IMG/VR virus record: IMGVR_UViG_3300027854_000001
Coordinates: 1-40,905 of that record
Length of the DNA: 40,905 nucleotides
Source of the DNA: a virus
Direction: 5' to 3' (one strand)
Shown: in pieces, positions 6,128 through 14,005 of the stretch
Layout of the letters: the number at the start of each line of letters is the position of its first letter
Position numbering within the stretch: position 1 is the first letter of the stretch
Program-made: the position numbers and the translations under genes
The notes under the pieces: model-generated
Told to the model about the DNA's origin: nothing
Database searches by the model: none
What the model saw: the letters and a program-made list of their open reading frames with translations, nothing else

Positions 6128-6422
6128 TTTTCACCCCATCCAAATAGCGTTGCAAGTTGGCAAGTGCCCTCCAAGCCGCCTTTGCTAAGTGTAAAGAGCC
6201 GTCATCGTCAACAGGGTTTTCCAAATGGTCTATCATGTGACGCACGATGCAATCAGGTTCATCAGTTGATTTCTCTTTGGCCCAATGCAACGGCTCGCCG
6301 GGGTTGTGTTGTTGATTGCCGATGAAAGACACATAAGCCACTTCTAGCAAAGCATCGGGGAAGTATGACAACACACCACTGTAGACGGGCCGCTGTTTGC
6401 GGGCTTGCTTGTCTTTAATCAT
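6105..6422 (-). CDS. dATP/dGTP diphosphohydrolase-like protein
   Basis: 105 residues; ATG at 6422 with AGGAAGG upstream and overlap with the HAD gene. The sequence follows the phage dATP/dGTP diphosphohydrolase (DUF5664-type) pattern: KQRPVYSGVLSYFPDALLEVA, then IGNQQHNPGEPLHWAKEKS, then DCIVRHMIDH and KAAWRALANL. All-alpha, MazG-related enzymes of this kind hydrolyse purine dNTPs to monophosphates, adjusting the pool for phage DNA synthesis. Related MazZ enzymes act in 2-aminoadenine phages, but no PurZ-type gene is present here. Its neighbour is another putative nucleotide phosphatase. Confidence 0.8.
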   Translation of the reverse strand: MIKDKQARKQRPVYSGVLSYFPDALLEVAYVSFIGNQQHNPGEPLHWAKEKSTDEPDCIVRHMIDHLENPVDDDGSLHLAKAAWRALANLQRYLDGVKSGNPDGK

Positions 6423-6786
6423 GTATCAACCTTCCTGTGTCGTGTTCAACTTGTATTGCGCGGTCATCGTAAATCGCTTTGCAGAAATAATCTTTGGTGT
6501 TGGTTATAGGCAACAGTCTACCTAAGTGCTTCAGACACCAATCCTGTATAGGTGCCATGACTTCAACCGGGTCAAGGGCACCATACTTTGGGTGATAGCA
6601 GTCCATGCGGGCGGTAAAGATTCGCACATCCTCACCGTCCGCAAGCCACTGCCTGACACGTTCAACCATGGCCGGAATAGGATTACCTGTCGCCCGGTAA
6701 TCCTGTTGCCAGTTACAGCCGAATGTTGCTAGAGTGCCGTCAAAATCAACGGCAATCCAACACTTATTGGTCAAAGTCTGTGTCAT
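6415..6786 (-). CDS. HAD-superfamily phosphatase
   Basis: 123 residues from ATG 6786 (AGGA 8 bases upstream; overlaps the SSB-like gene by 23 bp). Motif I is VDFDGTLA with the nucleophile and acid Asp pair, motif II is FTAR, and a late YDDRAIQVE supplies the acidic metal ligands. It is small with a minimal cap. Phage enzymes like this are usually thought to be nucleotidases or polynucleotide phosphatases. It overlaps the dNTP diphosphohydrolase gene, so a joint role in nucleotide turnover is a reasonable inference. Confidence 0.85.
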   Translation of the reverse strand: MTQTLTNKCWIAVDFDGTLATFGCNWQQDYRATGNPIPAMVERVRQWLADGEDVRIFTARMDCYHPKYGALDPVEVMAPIQDWCLKHLGRLLPITNTKDYFCKAIYDDRAIQVEHDTGRLIHD

Positions 6787-7489
6787 TGGTTTCCTGCTCG
6801 ATACCAGACACATCAACCTTGACACCGGCTTCTTGCAGCGCGGCGAAGTATTGCTTTGCCTGTTCGTACAGTGCAGCGGGTGTGAAGTTGCTACGTGAGA
6901 CCGTAACAACCTGATACTCACCCTTCTCACCGGGCTTCGCTTTGGACGTAAGCTTGTAAGTGTAGGCGTAAGCCGGAAGGTTCTTTTCGGCAATGAGGTA
7001 GTTCCATTGCTTTGCAGCCTTCAGGCCGGTTGATTTGAAGGAAACAACGATGGGTTGGATAGACCCGTCTTCCTTCAGGATGAGGCTCATGCGATTCTTG
7101 AACTCAGTGCAACGCGGCTTCTCACCGTTAATGAACAACAGATCAGAAGCAGGCGGTACATCCCCATCGTGGTACAGCTTCACGATGCTGCGGTCTTCTC
7201 CAAACTCAATGAACTGTTTGAAGAAGTGCAGCGGAATCACGGTTACCTGTTCGCCGTAAATCTCACCTGTTACAGAGTTGAAGAACTGCCCAACCTCAAG
7301 GTCCGGGTTATAGTTCTCGTTTGACTTCTTTAATTCAGGTGTCATAGCCTGAGCCAAGGACAAACGCGGGATAACCATGTCGCCTTGACCAACGTTCTCT
7401 TTCCCATCACGGTTGCCTGCATCTGCCTTCAGATACTCAGGCAGAGTTTCGAGCGAGTTATTTCCTCTGACTTCTAGTGCATTGCTCAT
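6764..7489 (-). CDS. SSB-like phage replication protein
   Basis: 241 residues; ATG at 7489 with GAGG 5 bases upstream. It has the pattern seen in phage proteins annotated as single-stranded DNA-binding or recombination-associated: a disordered start, then IPRLSLAQAMTPELKK, a segment VGQFFNSVTGEIYGEQVTVIP, a beta-rich centre, and an acidic C-terminal tail ending TNDTDFDQ. An acidic tail with a terminal aromatic residue is typical of SSBs that recruit partners. It lies between the helicase genes and the nucleotide enzymes. The assignment rests on pattern memory and context, not on a diagnostic motif. Confidence 0.6.
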   Translation of the reverse strand: MSNALEVRGNNSLETLPEYLKADAGNRDGKENVGQGDMVIPRLSLAQAMTPELKKSNENYNPDLEVGQFFNSVTGEIYGEQVTVIPLHFFKQFIEFGEDRSIVKLYHDGDVPPASDLLFINGEKPRCTEFKNRMSLILKEDGSIQPIVVSFKSTGLKAAKQWNYLIAEKNLPAYAYTYKLTSKAKPGEKGEYQVVTVSRSNFTPAALYEQAKQYFAALQEAGVKVDVSGIEQETNDTDFDQ

Positions 7490-7500
7490 GGACGCCTCTT

Positions 7501-7959
7501 TTATTTGGATTTGGTGTAACTAACTACTGCCACAGGGTCACCCTGTGTAATGCCGGGGGGAAGGCTGCCGGTCTCTTCCAACAGATTCTTGCTGATACTC
7601 TTTAAACGCTGATCGTAAATAGTCAACTCACTTTCCATGCCGCTTGCCTTCAGCCATGCAATGAAAGCATCCTTGTCTTCGGTCTTCAATGGGGATTCAA
7701 AGCGCACTGTTACACGGTGGCCGCTCTCAAAGTTCATGCTCTTCAAGTCTTGCTCTGAGAATCGCTCAGCAAAGATAGCCTCAATGACTGCAAGGCGCTG
7801 GTTAACGGCCTTCAAAGAAGAGTCAAGTGTTGCCTTCGTGTCTTTCAAATCACGGTATTTGTCTTCAAGGCCGTTAAAGTTCAACGGTAGATAGTCCGCA
7901 GAAATGCGGTTGAACTCTTCAGACTTGCGCTGTATCGTTTCTTCGTTCCACTTACCCAT
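7501..7959 (-). CDS. Conserved phage protein with coiled-coil N-terminus
   Basis: 152 residues; ATG at 7959 overlaps the helicase stop as TAATG with GGAGG 4 bases before. Residues about 28-66 form a heptad-like helix (GLEDKYRDLKDTKATLDSSL). The C-terminal half (RVTVRFESPLKTEDKDAFIAW and later SLPPGI) resembles a small phage family that regularly accompanies SNF2-type helicases and SSB-like proteins. Its biochemical role is unknown. A helicase or SSB accessory function is inferred only from this constant company. Confidence 0.7.
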   Translation of the reverse strand: MGKWNEETIQRKSEEFNRISADYLPLNFNGLEDKYRDLKDTKATLDSSLKAVNQRLAVIEAIFAERFSEQDLKSMNFESGHRVTVRFESPLKTEDKDAFIAWLKASGMESELTIYDQRLKSISKNLLEETGSLPPGITQGDPVAVVSYTKSK

Positions 7960-9509
7960 TATTCCTCCAAAAGAACTCGTTTCCAGTCTTGAGCCGTTCT
8001 CTTCTCTGCTTCCTCTTTGGCGCGGACACTAGCAACAATGTCATGCACTACGGTCTTCTGCCCGCGTGGGCCGGTCACAATCACATCAGCAAGCAGCGAA
8101 GTTTTCCGCACCCCTGTAGCCTGTATGCGGTCTTCGCTCTGTGATCGGGTCACACGGTCATAGTCTTGCGACAAGTAAACCGCTGTGTCGGCCTTTGACA
8201 GATTCAACCCGTACTTTGCGGCCTGAGGTTGAGCAACCAACACCAACGGGCCTGTGTAGCTGCTTGCTGGGTGTAATAGGTTATGACCTAGTTTTTTCTC
8301 ACCGTACAATAGACCATAGTGTATGGATTCTTTAACAAGCCGCTGCTCTAGTCGTTCAATCTCAGGCACGAAACGTGACCACACCACACATTTGAAGTCA
8401 GGTTGTTCTTCAAAGCGTTGAGCTAACCAACCCATCAGCATTTCCGTTGGTGCGTCATGTACTTCAATGGTCTGTGAATCAACAATGTCATAGTTGATGG
8501 GGTTAAACTTCATTTGAGGAAATAAAGCAACACCACCAAGAAACCCCGCGCAAATCTGAGCAAGCCTGATGCACTTCACGGCTGCATGACCAACAGCACA
8601 GACCCCGTTATCTATTTCAGCAACCAACTCATCACGCATAGAGCAATAAACCTTCCATGCCTTTTCACTCAGGGCCACAGGCAGCACAGCCGGAACCTTC
8701 ACCGGCATATCTAGTGCGTCTGCCAGGTATTCACAGTACGGGGCTGTGCGCCGTGCAAAGTCTTCTTCATTCTTGCGCTTGATAACCTCTATATGTGTGG
8801 CCACCGGCTTACGCTCACCTGTTTTCTCATCCGTCTTCCACTTATGAGGTACCTTGGCTGTCTCCGAATATCTTGCCCGGTAGTGATAGAACGACTTACA
8901 GCCAAGTATTTCTTTGTTAAGCAACTTGAACTTGCTGTAATAGCTCAGGTGTGAGTTGCCTTCCGGTGTACCGTCAAGCAATGTAACCCGCTTGATGGGG
9001 TCACCATTACGCAGTTCAATCATTGCCTTGGTTTGCTTACTCTTCCAGTTACCCAACACAGAACCTTCGTCAAAAACAAACCAAACGCTGCGACCGGCAA
9101 GAGCGGCCAATAGGTTGTCAACAAATGGAAAATTGTCATCAGGGCCTTGTTGCCGAAGATACTCAACACTAGCAACCACATAAGCAGGCTTACCATGAGG
9201 CAGCACCAACGAATTAAGTTTACGGTAGTCATAGGTTTTTGCTCCCGACCAATCGTGAGTTGCGAGTTCTCCAAAGTTCTTGTCTAACCAAACATCCTTT
9301 ACTTGTGCCGGTGCCACAACCAACAGCGTGTCAATCTCTTTGGCTTCAAAGAGAGTGCAGGCCGTGTCAATGACACACTTACTCTTGCCAAGCCTCATCT
9401 TCCAAAAGAGGCCATACACAGGGCTAGACACAAGCCGCTTCACACCGTGCAACTGATGCTTGTAAGGTGGAAGCTTGAAGCGGGATGGGGTGACCTCAAT
9501 CATTTCCAT
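7959..9509 (-). CDS. SNF2-family (SF2) helicase
   Basis: 516 residues from ATG 9509, overlapping the preceding gene; the longer frame to 9569 is unlikely because it runs deep into that gene. Motif I is WKMRLGKSK, motif II is WFVFDEGS (a variant of DEAH), motif III lies near LLDGTP, and the C-terminal RecA domain ends with motifs V and VI (AKYGLNLSKADTAVYLSQD, then RSQSEDRIQATG). This arrangement is typical of phage SNF2-like ATPases that move on double-stranded DNA and support replication or recombination. It lies between a PrimPol/helicase gene and the coiled-coil protein in one operon. Confidence 0.9.
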   Translation of the reverse strand: MEMIEVTPSRFKLPPYKHQLHGVKRLVSSPVYGLFWKMRLGKSKCVIDTACTLFEAKEIDTLLVVAPAQVKDVWLDKNFGELATHDWSGAKTYDYRKLNSLVLPHGKPAYVVASVEYLRQQGPDDNFPFVDNLLAALAGRSVWFVFDEGSVLGNWKSKQTKAMIELRNGDPIKRVTLLDGTPEGNSHLSYYSKFKLLNKEILGCKSFYHYRARYSETAKVPHKWKTDEKTGERKPVATHIEVIKRKNEEDFARRTAPYCEYLADALDMPVKVPAVLPVALSEKAWKVYCSMRDELVAEIDNGVCAVGHAAVKCIRLAQICAGFLGGVALFPQMKFNPINYDIVDSQTIEVHDAPTEMLMGWLAQRFEEQPDFKCVVWSRFVPEIERLEQRLVKESIHYGLLYGEKKLGHNLLHPASSYTGPLVLVAQPQAAKYGLNLSKADTAVYLSQDYDRVTRSQSEDRIQATGVRKTSLLADVIVTGPRGQKTVVHDIVASVRAKEEAEKRTAQDWKRVLLEE

Positions 9510-9765
9510 GTGCACCCAACGCATCATCATTGAGTGCAAGCGGATTGCGAATGAAAGTCTCAGTAACACCGGTCACAGTTGGTTGAGCACCGTGAAATTG
9601 CATACGGGTGCCAAGAGCGTCATACAATTCTTGGGCTTGCTCTGTGGTTAACTCCGCAGCGAAATATACAAACTGATCTAGCGAAGACTCACCAAAATAA
9701 CCACTTATGCAAACTTTCACCTGTTGCTTATGAGTCACTTCAACGTCAATGGCCGTATATCTCAT
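9496..9765 (-). CDS. Hypothetical protein, 89 residues
   Basis: ATG at 9765 preceded by GGGAGA 9 bases upstream; overlaps the helicase start and the preceding small gene. The protein begins MRYTAIDVEVTHKQQ and alternates beta-like and helical segments (a helix around TTEQAQELYDAL), with no motif I can name. It is probably cytoplasmic. It belongs to the replication operon by overlap on both sides. Confidence 0.75.
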   Translation of the reverse strand: MRYTAIDVEVTHKQQVKVCISGYFGESSLDQFVYFAAELTTEQAQELYDALGTRMQFHGAQPTVTGVTETFIRNPLALNDDALGAHGND

Positions 9766-9953
9766 GTTTGTTTATCTCCCTGTTTTCCTGAACCAACAAC
9801 TTCTTCGGCTTCTGACTTAGTGAAGTTGTGTCGCTTCATCATGCCGTTGACACGATCTTTGAATCTCCATTTCTTATCAGTCAACTCAGGCTCATCTTCC
9901 AAATCAGCAAGGAAGTCTTCAACCGAGTCAACGTCATCGTCAAAGTTAAGCAT
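9762..9953 (-). CDS. Small acidic hypothetical protein
   Basis: 63 residues. The ATG (9953) shares a base with the TAA of the PrimPol gene (TAATG), a clear sign of coupled translation. The first 28 residues are very acidic (DDDVDSVEDFLADLEDE) and the rest is basic and helical (FKDRVNGMMKRHNFTKSE). The charge split suggests a protein-interaction adaptor, but there is no known family. Confidence 0.75.
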   Translation of the reverse strand: MLNFDDDVDSVEDFLADLEDEPELTDKKWRFKDRVNGMMKRHNFTKSEAEEVVGSGKQGDKQT

Positions 9954-11992
9954 TACTTATCAAACTCCATTTGGGCTTTCTCAGCTAACCACCAAAAGAA
10001 CTTCTCACCCTTCTTGTCAATTCCGCCCTTGCCGCTTTCGGCTACCTTGGAGGCTTCGCGTTGCCAATTAAACTTTGCAACGTCAATACCTGCATCTTGC
10101 AAAGCTTCTTTCAAATATTCAGTTGGTTTTTGACCATCCCTCAGGATGTTCTTAACCAACATGCGTACAGTTTTGGCGGTTGACTTTTCAGCCTGTTTTA
10201 ATGGGGTTAAAACAGCACCTTCGATGTCTGACTTACTTACCCCACCCCACTCAACCAACACCACTTCTGACCGTTGACCTTCCCACTCGTATTCTTTCCC
10301 AACCGTCTTGTATTTCAGATTGGGAGTGTTAGAGCCGCGACCAAGACCGATGATGTGTGCAAACTTGTTTTCGTCTTCAGAGTCTTTGGCGCAGAACAGC
10401 GTTTGCCGCGCCACACCGGTAAAAGCCCGCGCACCTAATACGCGGTCAAGCAACTCCCCTTCAGTGCGCTTGTTTAGGTGGCCAACGCTCAGGATGCAAA
10501 CCTTGTGCTGATGGGCAAGGTTGGCAAGAGGCATAAGAAGCCCCGGCCTAACCTCATCCTCTTTGTTCATGCTCAGTCTGCCAAGATAGTTGGTAATTGG
10601 GTCAACGATGATTAGACCAATGTCGTTGTTGTCTTCAAGGTCTCTTTGCAGTTCCTTCACATCCTCATCAAGTGCCGTAGCAACATCAAAGGTTTTATCC
10701 CCCTTGGTGATTGTCGAAACAAACTCATACACCTGCGATAGATCGGCACCGGCAAAAGTCAGATGGGGTAGGATGTCAGTTGACCAATCATCTTCGCTTG
10801 ATAACAACAACACACCACGTCGCTCTGAAATGTTGGGAGAACCATCAGGCCAGTCACGGCCCGAAGTAAACCGCGCAATCAGATCACGTGTCAGAGGGCT
10901 TTTGCCTTCTGCACTTGCACCCGCCAAATGTACAAGTTGATTCCCAAACAAATAACCCGGCCACAACCATAATTTATGTTCCAACTTCCGGCCCAACGCC
11001 TGATTACGTCTGTGACCTCTAACAGCCTGTTCTCTTGTCTTGTCCACTCCCACGGCTCTTGCTTCATAGATTGGGTGGGGATAAGGCTCTTTGTCTTCGG
11101 CCAACTTCTTGATGACTTGCGCAACACTGTACTCAACGCAGCCGGTAGATTGGCAATGAAATCCCAGACCACCATCAGAAGACAGAATAAAATTAGTGGT
11201 TGTGCTATTTTGACCAACATGCGGCTCACCTTTGATGGGGCAAGTATTTACTCGATAACACTTGCCTAAGTTGTTTGTTGATACGTTATCAACACCAAGA
11301 CCGTAGAACTTCAAGAAGTCTTCAAGATCAAAGTCTTTGTGCAGCTTAAGGGTTTTGCTCTTTTGCTTCTCGCGTTCAACAGGCTCAGCTTGTTGCCGCT
11401 CTGCGGGCAACGCGGCCCACTGCTCAGGATCAATCGCCTTCAGTTCTTCTCTGATCTTGGCGCTGATGTGCCGCGCTGTGGCGAAAATATAGTTAAACTC
11501 TTCCCCGATGTCTCGCAGCTTGGTAAAGGCTTCACCAACGAGGTCGCATGTAAGTGCAAAGAATCTTGGAGAATTTTTAGGGTTCCAATACTGTAGACAA
11601 GTTTCGGTAAGTTGTTTGCCCCTGACCTGCCCCTTAAAAAAGACGTGAAGGCCCTGACCACTGACTGAATACTCAGACCATGAGGGAATACGCGAAAGGA
11701 GTAACATCGCTTCGTTACAAATCGCACCGGTCTTTGCATTCCTACAATGGTCGATATCCAAGCCGTGAATATCGCCTCCAAGAAAGTTGTAACCCAATCC
11801 TTGTTGGTCGTTTTCGAGCTTTGCCACGCAATCATCGAATGTGCTCCATGTACTAGGGTCTGAGTGGTTGCCAAGCGGTATCTTGGCTGTTCCACCTTCA
11901 GGCTTTGGTTTGAGGAAATAGCGCACAAAACGCTTTTCCTTCAGCATTTCAGCGGGCAGGCATTTTCTAAACTTCTGCTCATCAAAAAGCAC
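9953..11992 (-). CDS. PrimPol-type primase fused to RepA-like (AAA_25) helicase
   Basis: 679 residues; GTG at 11992 with AAAGG 7 bases upstream. The N-terminal domain carries D79-x-D81 (LDIDHC) and SVSGQGLH with H116, the catalytic set of archaeo-eukaryotic-type PrimPol enzymes such as phage NrS-1. A zinc-ribbon-like segment follows (C251, H258, C280, C285). The C-terminal ATPase has Walker A GASAEGKS (358-365) and Walker B IIVDP with D464, then a sensor-like VGHLNK, as in RepA/AAA_25 hexameric helicases. It would prime and unwind at the phage origin. It starts the core replication set in the leftward operon. Confidence 0.9.
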   Translation of the reverse strand: MLFDEQKFRKCLPAEMLKEKRFVRYFLKPKPEGGTAKIPLGNHSDPSTWSTFDDCVAKLENDQQGLGYNFLGGDIHGLDIDHCRNAKTGAICNEAMLLLSRIPSWSEYSVSGQGLHVFFKGQVRGKQLTETCLQYWNPKNSPRFFALTCDLVGEAFTKLRDIGEEFNYIFATARHISAKIREELKAIDPEQWAALPAERQQAEPVEREKQKSKTLKLHKDFDLEDFLKFYGLGVDNVSTNNLGKCYRVNTCPIKGEPHVGQNSTTTNFILSSDGGLGFHCQSTGCVEYSVAQVIKKLAEDKEPYPHPIYEARAVGVDKTREQAVRGHRRNQALGRKLEHKLWLWPGYLFGNQLVHLAGASAEGKSPLTRDLIARFTSGRDWPDGSPNISERRGVLLLSSEDDWSTDILPHLTFAGADLSQVYEFVSTITKGDKTFDVATALDEDVKELQRDLEDNNDIGLIIVDPITNYLGRLSMNKEDEVRPGLLMPLANLAHQHKVCILSVGHLNKRTEGELLDRVLGARAFTGVARQTLFCAKDSEDENKFAHIIGLGRGSNTPNLKYKTVGKEYEWEGQRSEVVLVEWGGVSKSDIEGAVLTPLKQAEKSTAKTVRMLVKNILRDGQKPTEYLKEALQDAGIDVAKFNWQREASKVAESGKGGIDKKGEKFFWWLAEKAQMEFDK

Positions 11993-12013
11993 AGGAGAAC
12001 CTTTCGGAGTTGG

Positions 12014-12160
12014 TTAGTGCTTCTTGGTGGTTGGCTCTTGCTTCTTCACATCGTGCTGTGACTTGCGCCCGCAGTTCTGCTTGAGACCTTTGTACTCCTG
12101 TGCCTTGAACTCAGGCACAGTGCATCGCATCAAACCACGGTTGGTAAGGATAAATTTCAT
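12014..12160 (-). CDS. 48-residue small basic protein
   Basis: The ATG (12160) overlaps the TGA of the upstream small gene as ATGA. The frame ends at TAA 12014, just before the PrimPol ribosome site. The product starts MKFILTNRGLMRCTV and has a Lys/Gln-rich C-terminal half ending TTKKH. No family is recognised. Tight coupling on the upstream side and coding-like composition support it. Confidence 0.65.
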   Translation of the reverse strand: MKFILTNRGLMRCTVPEFKAQEYKGLKQNCGRKSQHDVKKQEPTTKKH

Positions 12161-12330
12161 TGTGTTCTCACCACACCTTGTTGGGATATAATCTTGTAAC
12201 GTGCCTCAGCTTCGTTAAGGTGCTCTAACAACTCGCCTGATTCGGAATACCAACCCCAAGAGTCAGGAACACCAAACCAATAGGCAACAAAGCTGCCATC
12301 TTGTAAGGTCCAAACGGTTGCAGAACTCAT
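12157..12330 (-). CDS. 57-residue small protein
   Basis: ATG at 12330 preceded by AAGG 6 bases upstream; ends with TGA overlapping the next start. The product is aromatic in its first half (SATVWTLQDGSFVAYWFGVP, then SWGWYSES) and helical in its second (ELLEHLNEAEARYKI). It looks like a small folded beta-alpha protein. The family is unknown. It completes the unbroken operon between 12362-13063 and the PrimPol gene. Confidence 0.65.
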   Translation of the reverse strand: MSSATVWTLQDGSFVAYWFGVPDSWGWYSESGELLEHLNEAEARYKIISQQGVVRTQ

Positions 12331-12361
12331 AATTTACCTTCTTCGGGCGCATGACAAGTAG

Positions 12362-13063
12362 TCACCCATTGGAGCACTCATGGTTCTGCAAGACATATTT
12401 GCCCTTGCGGGTTACCTTGCGCGTCCTGTAAACAACAACATTCGCTTTCTTTAGACCATAAGCACGCGGCCCATGAAAGAAAGTTTTTGCTTCAGGTATT
12501 ACCGCTGTGATGGTGGTTGAGCAGGATGGGCAGAAGTTGCGCCTTAGGGGAGGCATTGAGAGAGTGTGGGGGAAGGCTTTTTGCTTGTCGCACCAATCGT
12601 TATCGTCAATGGTGGAATACTGTCTTGGTTCGGGGAATGAGTCAGGATCAAACCCATTGACCATTTTATAGGCGTACTCATGCTCTGGCATGTATTGGAC
12701 ATCAACACAGTAGCCTATATAGGTCTTGTGTAGCCCAACCTTGCGCCCATGTTCGTTGTTTGTTGGTTGACTGTAGTTGAAAGGCTGTGTGTCATGCAGG
12801 TATTCGTGACCGTAATCAAGGACTTGACCGGCAGAATCCCCAACACGAACAGCAAGGTCACCGGCTCTTTCGCCTAGTCCCATGCGCTGTAAACGCTTTT
12901 CCCATTCATTAAACAACTTGCGCCGTCGCGCCTCAGTTGCTTTCTGTGTTCGCGTTGTATTCCCTTCCACATAAGTACGAACAAACCACGTATATTGTTG
13001 ATTCGATTGAGGTTGTGTTAAGTTATCGTTGTATACACTTTGGGCGTTGTTGTTTTTAGACAC
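12362..13063 (-). CDS. Hypothetical first gene of the leftward early operon
   Basis: 233 residues; GTG at 13063 with AAGGAG 6 bases upstream. The N-terminus is Asn/Gln-rich; residues about 40-70 are basic and helical (ATEARRRKLFNEWEKRLQRM). The C-terminal third has FCPSC and a late HEC, possible zinc ligands. No family is recognised. Being first in the early operon it is probably expressed at once after infection, a place where phages often put host-takeover or regulatory factors, but there is no direct evidence of function. Confidence 0.8.
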   Translation of the reverse strand: MSKNNNAQSVYNDNLTQPQSNQQYTWFVRTYVEGNTTRTQKATEARRRKLFNEWEKRLQRMGLGERAGDLAVRVGDSAGQVLDYGHEYLHDTQPFNYSQPTNNEHGRKVGLHKTYIGYCVDVQYMPEHEYAYKMVNGFDPDSFPEPRQYSTIDDNDWCDKQKAFPHTLSMPPLRRNFCPSCSTTITAVIPEAKTFFHGPRAYGLKKANVVVYRTRKVTRKGKYVLQNHECSNG

Positions 13064-13107
13064 ACTTATCTCCTTGTGTTATTTATTGGTGAAAACCGGA
13101 ACTGCTT

Positions 13108-13202
13108 GAACATTGAAAAATGTTCTAGGCTGCGAGTGTTCTTACCTCAACGACTAGGGAATTTGTCAGGTGACGCTGACAACTCAGCCCTACAACTGAG
13201 GT
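13108..13202 (-). promoter_or_regulatory. Structured 5' leader of the early operon
   Basis: Three inverted repeats lie between the probable promoter and the first early gene: GAACATT/AATGTTC (13108-13125, seven pairs, four-base loop), TTGTCAG/CTGACAA (13163-13182, seven pairs), and an outer pair ACCTCA/TGAGGT (13144-13149 with 13197-13202) enclosing the second. On the minus-strand transcript they would form a folded leader of about 190 nt. The TGTCA/TGACA words may also be operator half-sites. No known riboswitch class is recognised. Confidence 0.45.
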
Positions 13203-13259
13203 GTCTATCCTGTGCCTAAAACATCATCGAAGTGGCTAACGGGGAATTGAAATGAGTGG

Positions 13260-13288
13260 ATAATAAGTCTGTGTAATATTGCTCACAA
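13260..13288 (-). promoter_or_regulatory. Probable early leftward promoter
   Basis: On the minus strand: TTGTGA (13288-13283), a 17-bp spacer, TATTAT (13265-13260), matching 4/6 and 5/6 of the sigma-70 consensus. It points at the early operon whose first GTG is at 13063 and would give a leader of about 190 nt. No other candidate closer to the gene was as good. Confidence 0.5.
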
Positions 13289-13546
13289 TGGCACACACGT
13301 GGGCACAGGTAGGAACAACGTCACGTCTGGTAACACATCAAGTAATGGTTACGGAAGTGTTAAAGATTGCGTGTAAATATTACATAGTGAGGCAGGTCGA
13401 CCTAGTAAGGGAGGTATAGATGTGTAGATGTAGGGGAGAATAGTAGTAAAGCCTATAGATTGTTAGGGTTAGCAACAATACAGTCATGAATACATGTGTA
13501 TAGGTAGTTGTAAAGTTGAGGTGACTGATGGAAGTGCTTTAGAATC

Positions 13547-13563
13547 ATATATATATATATATA
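13547..13563. repeat. AT dinucleotide run
   Basis: Eight uninterrupted AT units in the middle of the control region, followed by further TATA-rich sequence to about 13600. It could be a DNA-unwinding segment or simply low-complexity sequence. Confidence 0.6.
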
Positions 13564-13637
13564 CAATAACCTCCCTCCCTTGTTTCTATACATATATACA
13601 TACGGTACATAAGAGAGGCCCCATCGACCTTGCTTGA

Positions 13638-13654
13638 TTGACAAAAAGTGTCAA
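13638..13654. promoter_or_regulatory. Operator candidate 1 (TGACA-N5-TGTCA)
   Basis: TTGACA-AAAAG-TGTCAA is a perfect six-base inverted repeat with a five-base spacer. The same class of site, with the same spacing, recurs 123 bp to the right. The left half is also a consensus -35, so binding here could block a promoter. The cognate regulator is not identified. Confidence 0.6.
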
Positions 13655-13760
13655 TGTGGCTGAAAAGCACCACTCCCACGTCAAATGGTAACAACTCTTT
13701 AGTAATCAATGAGATGGCCCTTTTGTTCGTACTTATAGAGAGACGGCACAACCTTGCCCG

Positions 13761-13777
13761 GTGACAATATTTGTCAC
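13761..13777. promoter_or_regulatory. Operator candidate 2 (TGACA-N5-TGTCA)
   Basis: GTGACA-ATATT-TGTCAC, a perfect six-base inverted repeat with a five-base spacer, of the same class as operator 1. Two sites about 12 helical turns apart would suit cooperative binding with looping. This spacing argument is inference. Confidence 0.6.
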
Positions 13778-13807
13778 TCGCTAATTGATTACCAAAGTTT
13801 GTGCTCC

Positions 13808-13968
13808 CCGGTTTGGAAAACCGGAGTGTGGTTGTAAGTTGTTGATTCTGCGTGCGTTGTAAACACCATCGCATAGTCTATCGCACATTAATCAAATCCC
13901 CCGCACCACGCTCAACGCGAGACGTTGAGGCCAGATGTTGCCTGGCAGATCGCTTGATGGTTGCAACC
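13808..13968. promoter_or_regulatory. Array of four hairpins/palindromes
   Basis: In order: CCGGTTT/AAACCGG (13808-13824, three-base loop), CTCAACG/CGTTGAG (13911-13929, five-base loop), GCCAG/CTGGC (13930-13946, seven-base loop) and the palindrome GGTTGCAACC (13959-13968). They lie upstream of the rightward late operon and would be in its leader if it starts near 13800. Such an array could act as an RNA antitermination element (as put sites do in HK022), as protein-binding sites, or as an origin. The first hairpin resembles the tRNA-like stem of attP but is not part of a tRNA. Confidence 0.45.
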
Positions 13969-13975
13969 CCATCAC

Positions 13976-14005
13976 AAGGTAAGCGAAAAGGTAAGCGAAA
14001 AGGTA
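13976..14005. repeat. 12-bp tandem repeat, 2.5 copies
   Basis: AAGGTAAGCGAA occurs twice in tandem (13976-13987, 13988-13999) with a partial third copy to 14005. It lies between the hairpin array and the first rightward gene. It would encode Gly-Lys-Arg-Lys repeats only in a frame with no other sign of coding. Confidence 0.7.

Noticed and set aside
6105-6422. Z-genome (2-aminoadenine) pathway
   Set aside because: The diphosphohydrolase resembles relatives of MazZ, but no PurZ-like adenylosuccinate synthase or DatZ gene was seen.
13808-13824. Possible tRNA-Ser anticodon arm (GGA) in the control region
   Set aside because: No acceptor stem, D arm or T arm can be built around it; it is an isolated hairpin.
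13545-13874. 109-residue minus frame in the control region, possible repressor
   Set aside because: No ribosome site, no helix-turn-helix, and it crosses both operators, the AT run and a hairpin; its tail is a Tyr-Ile repeat from the AT run.
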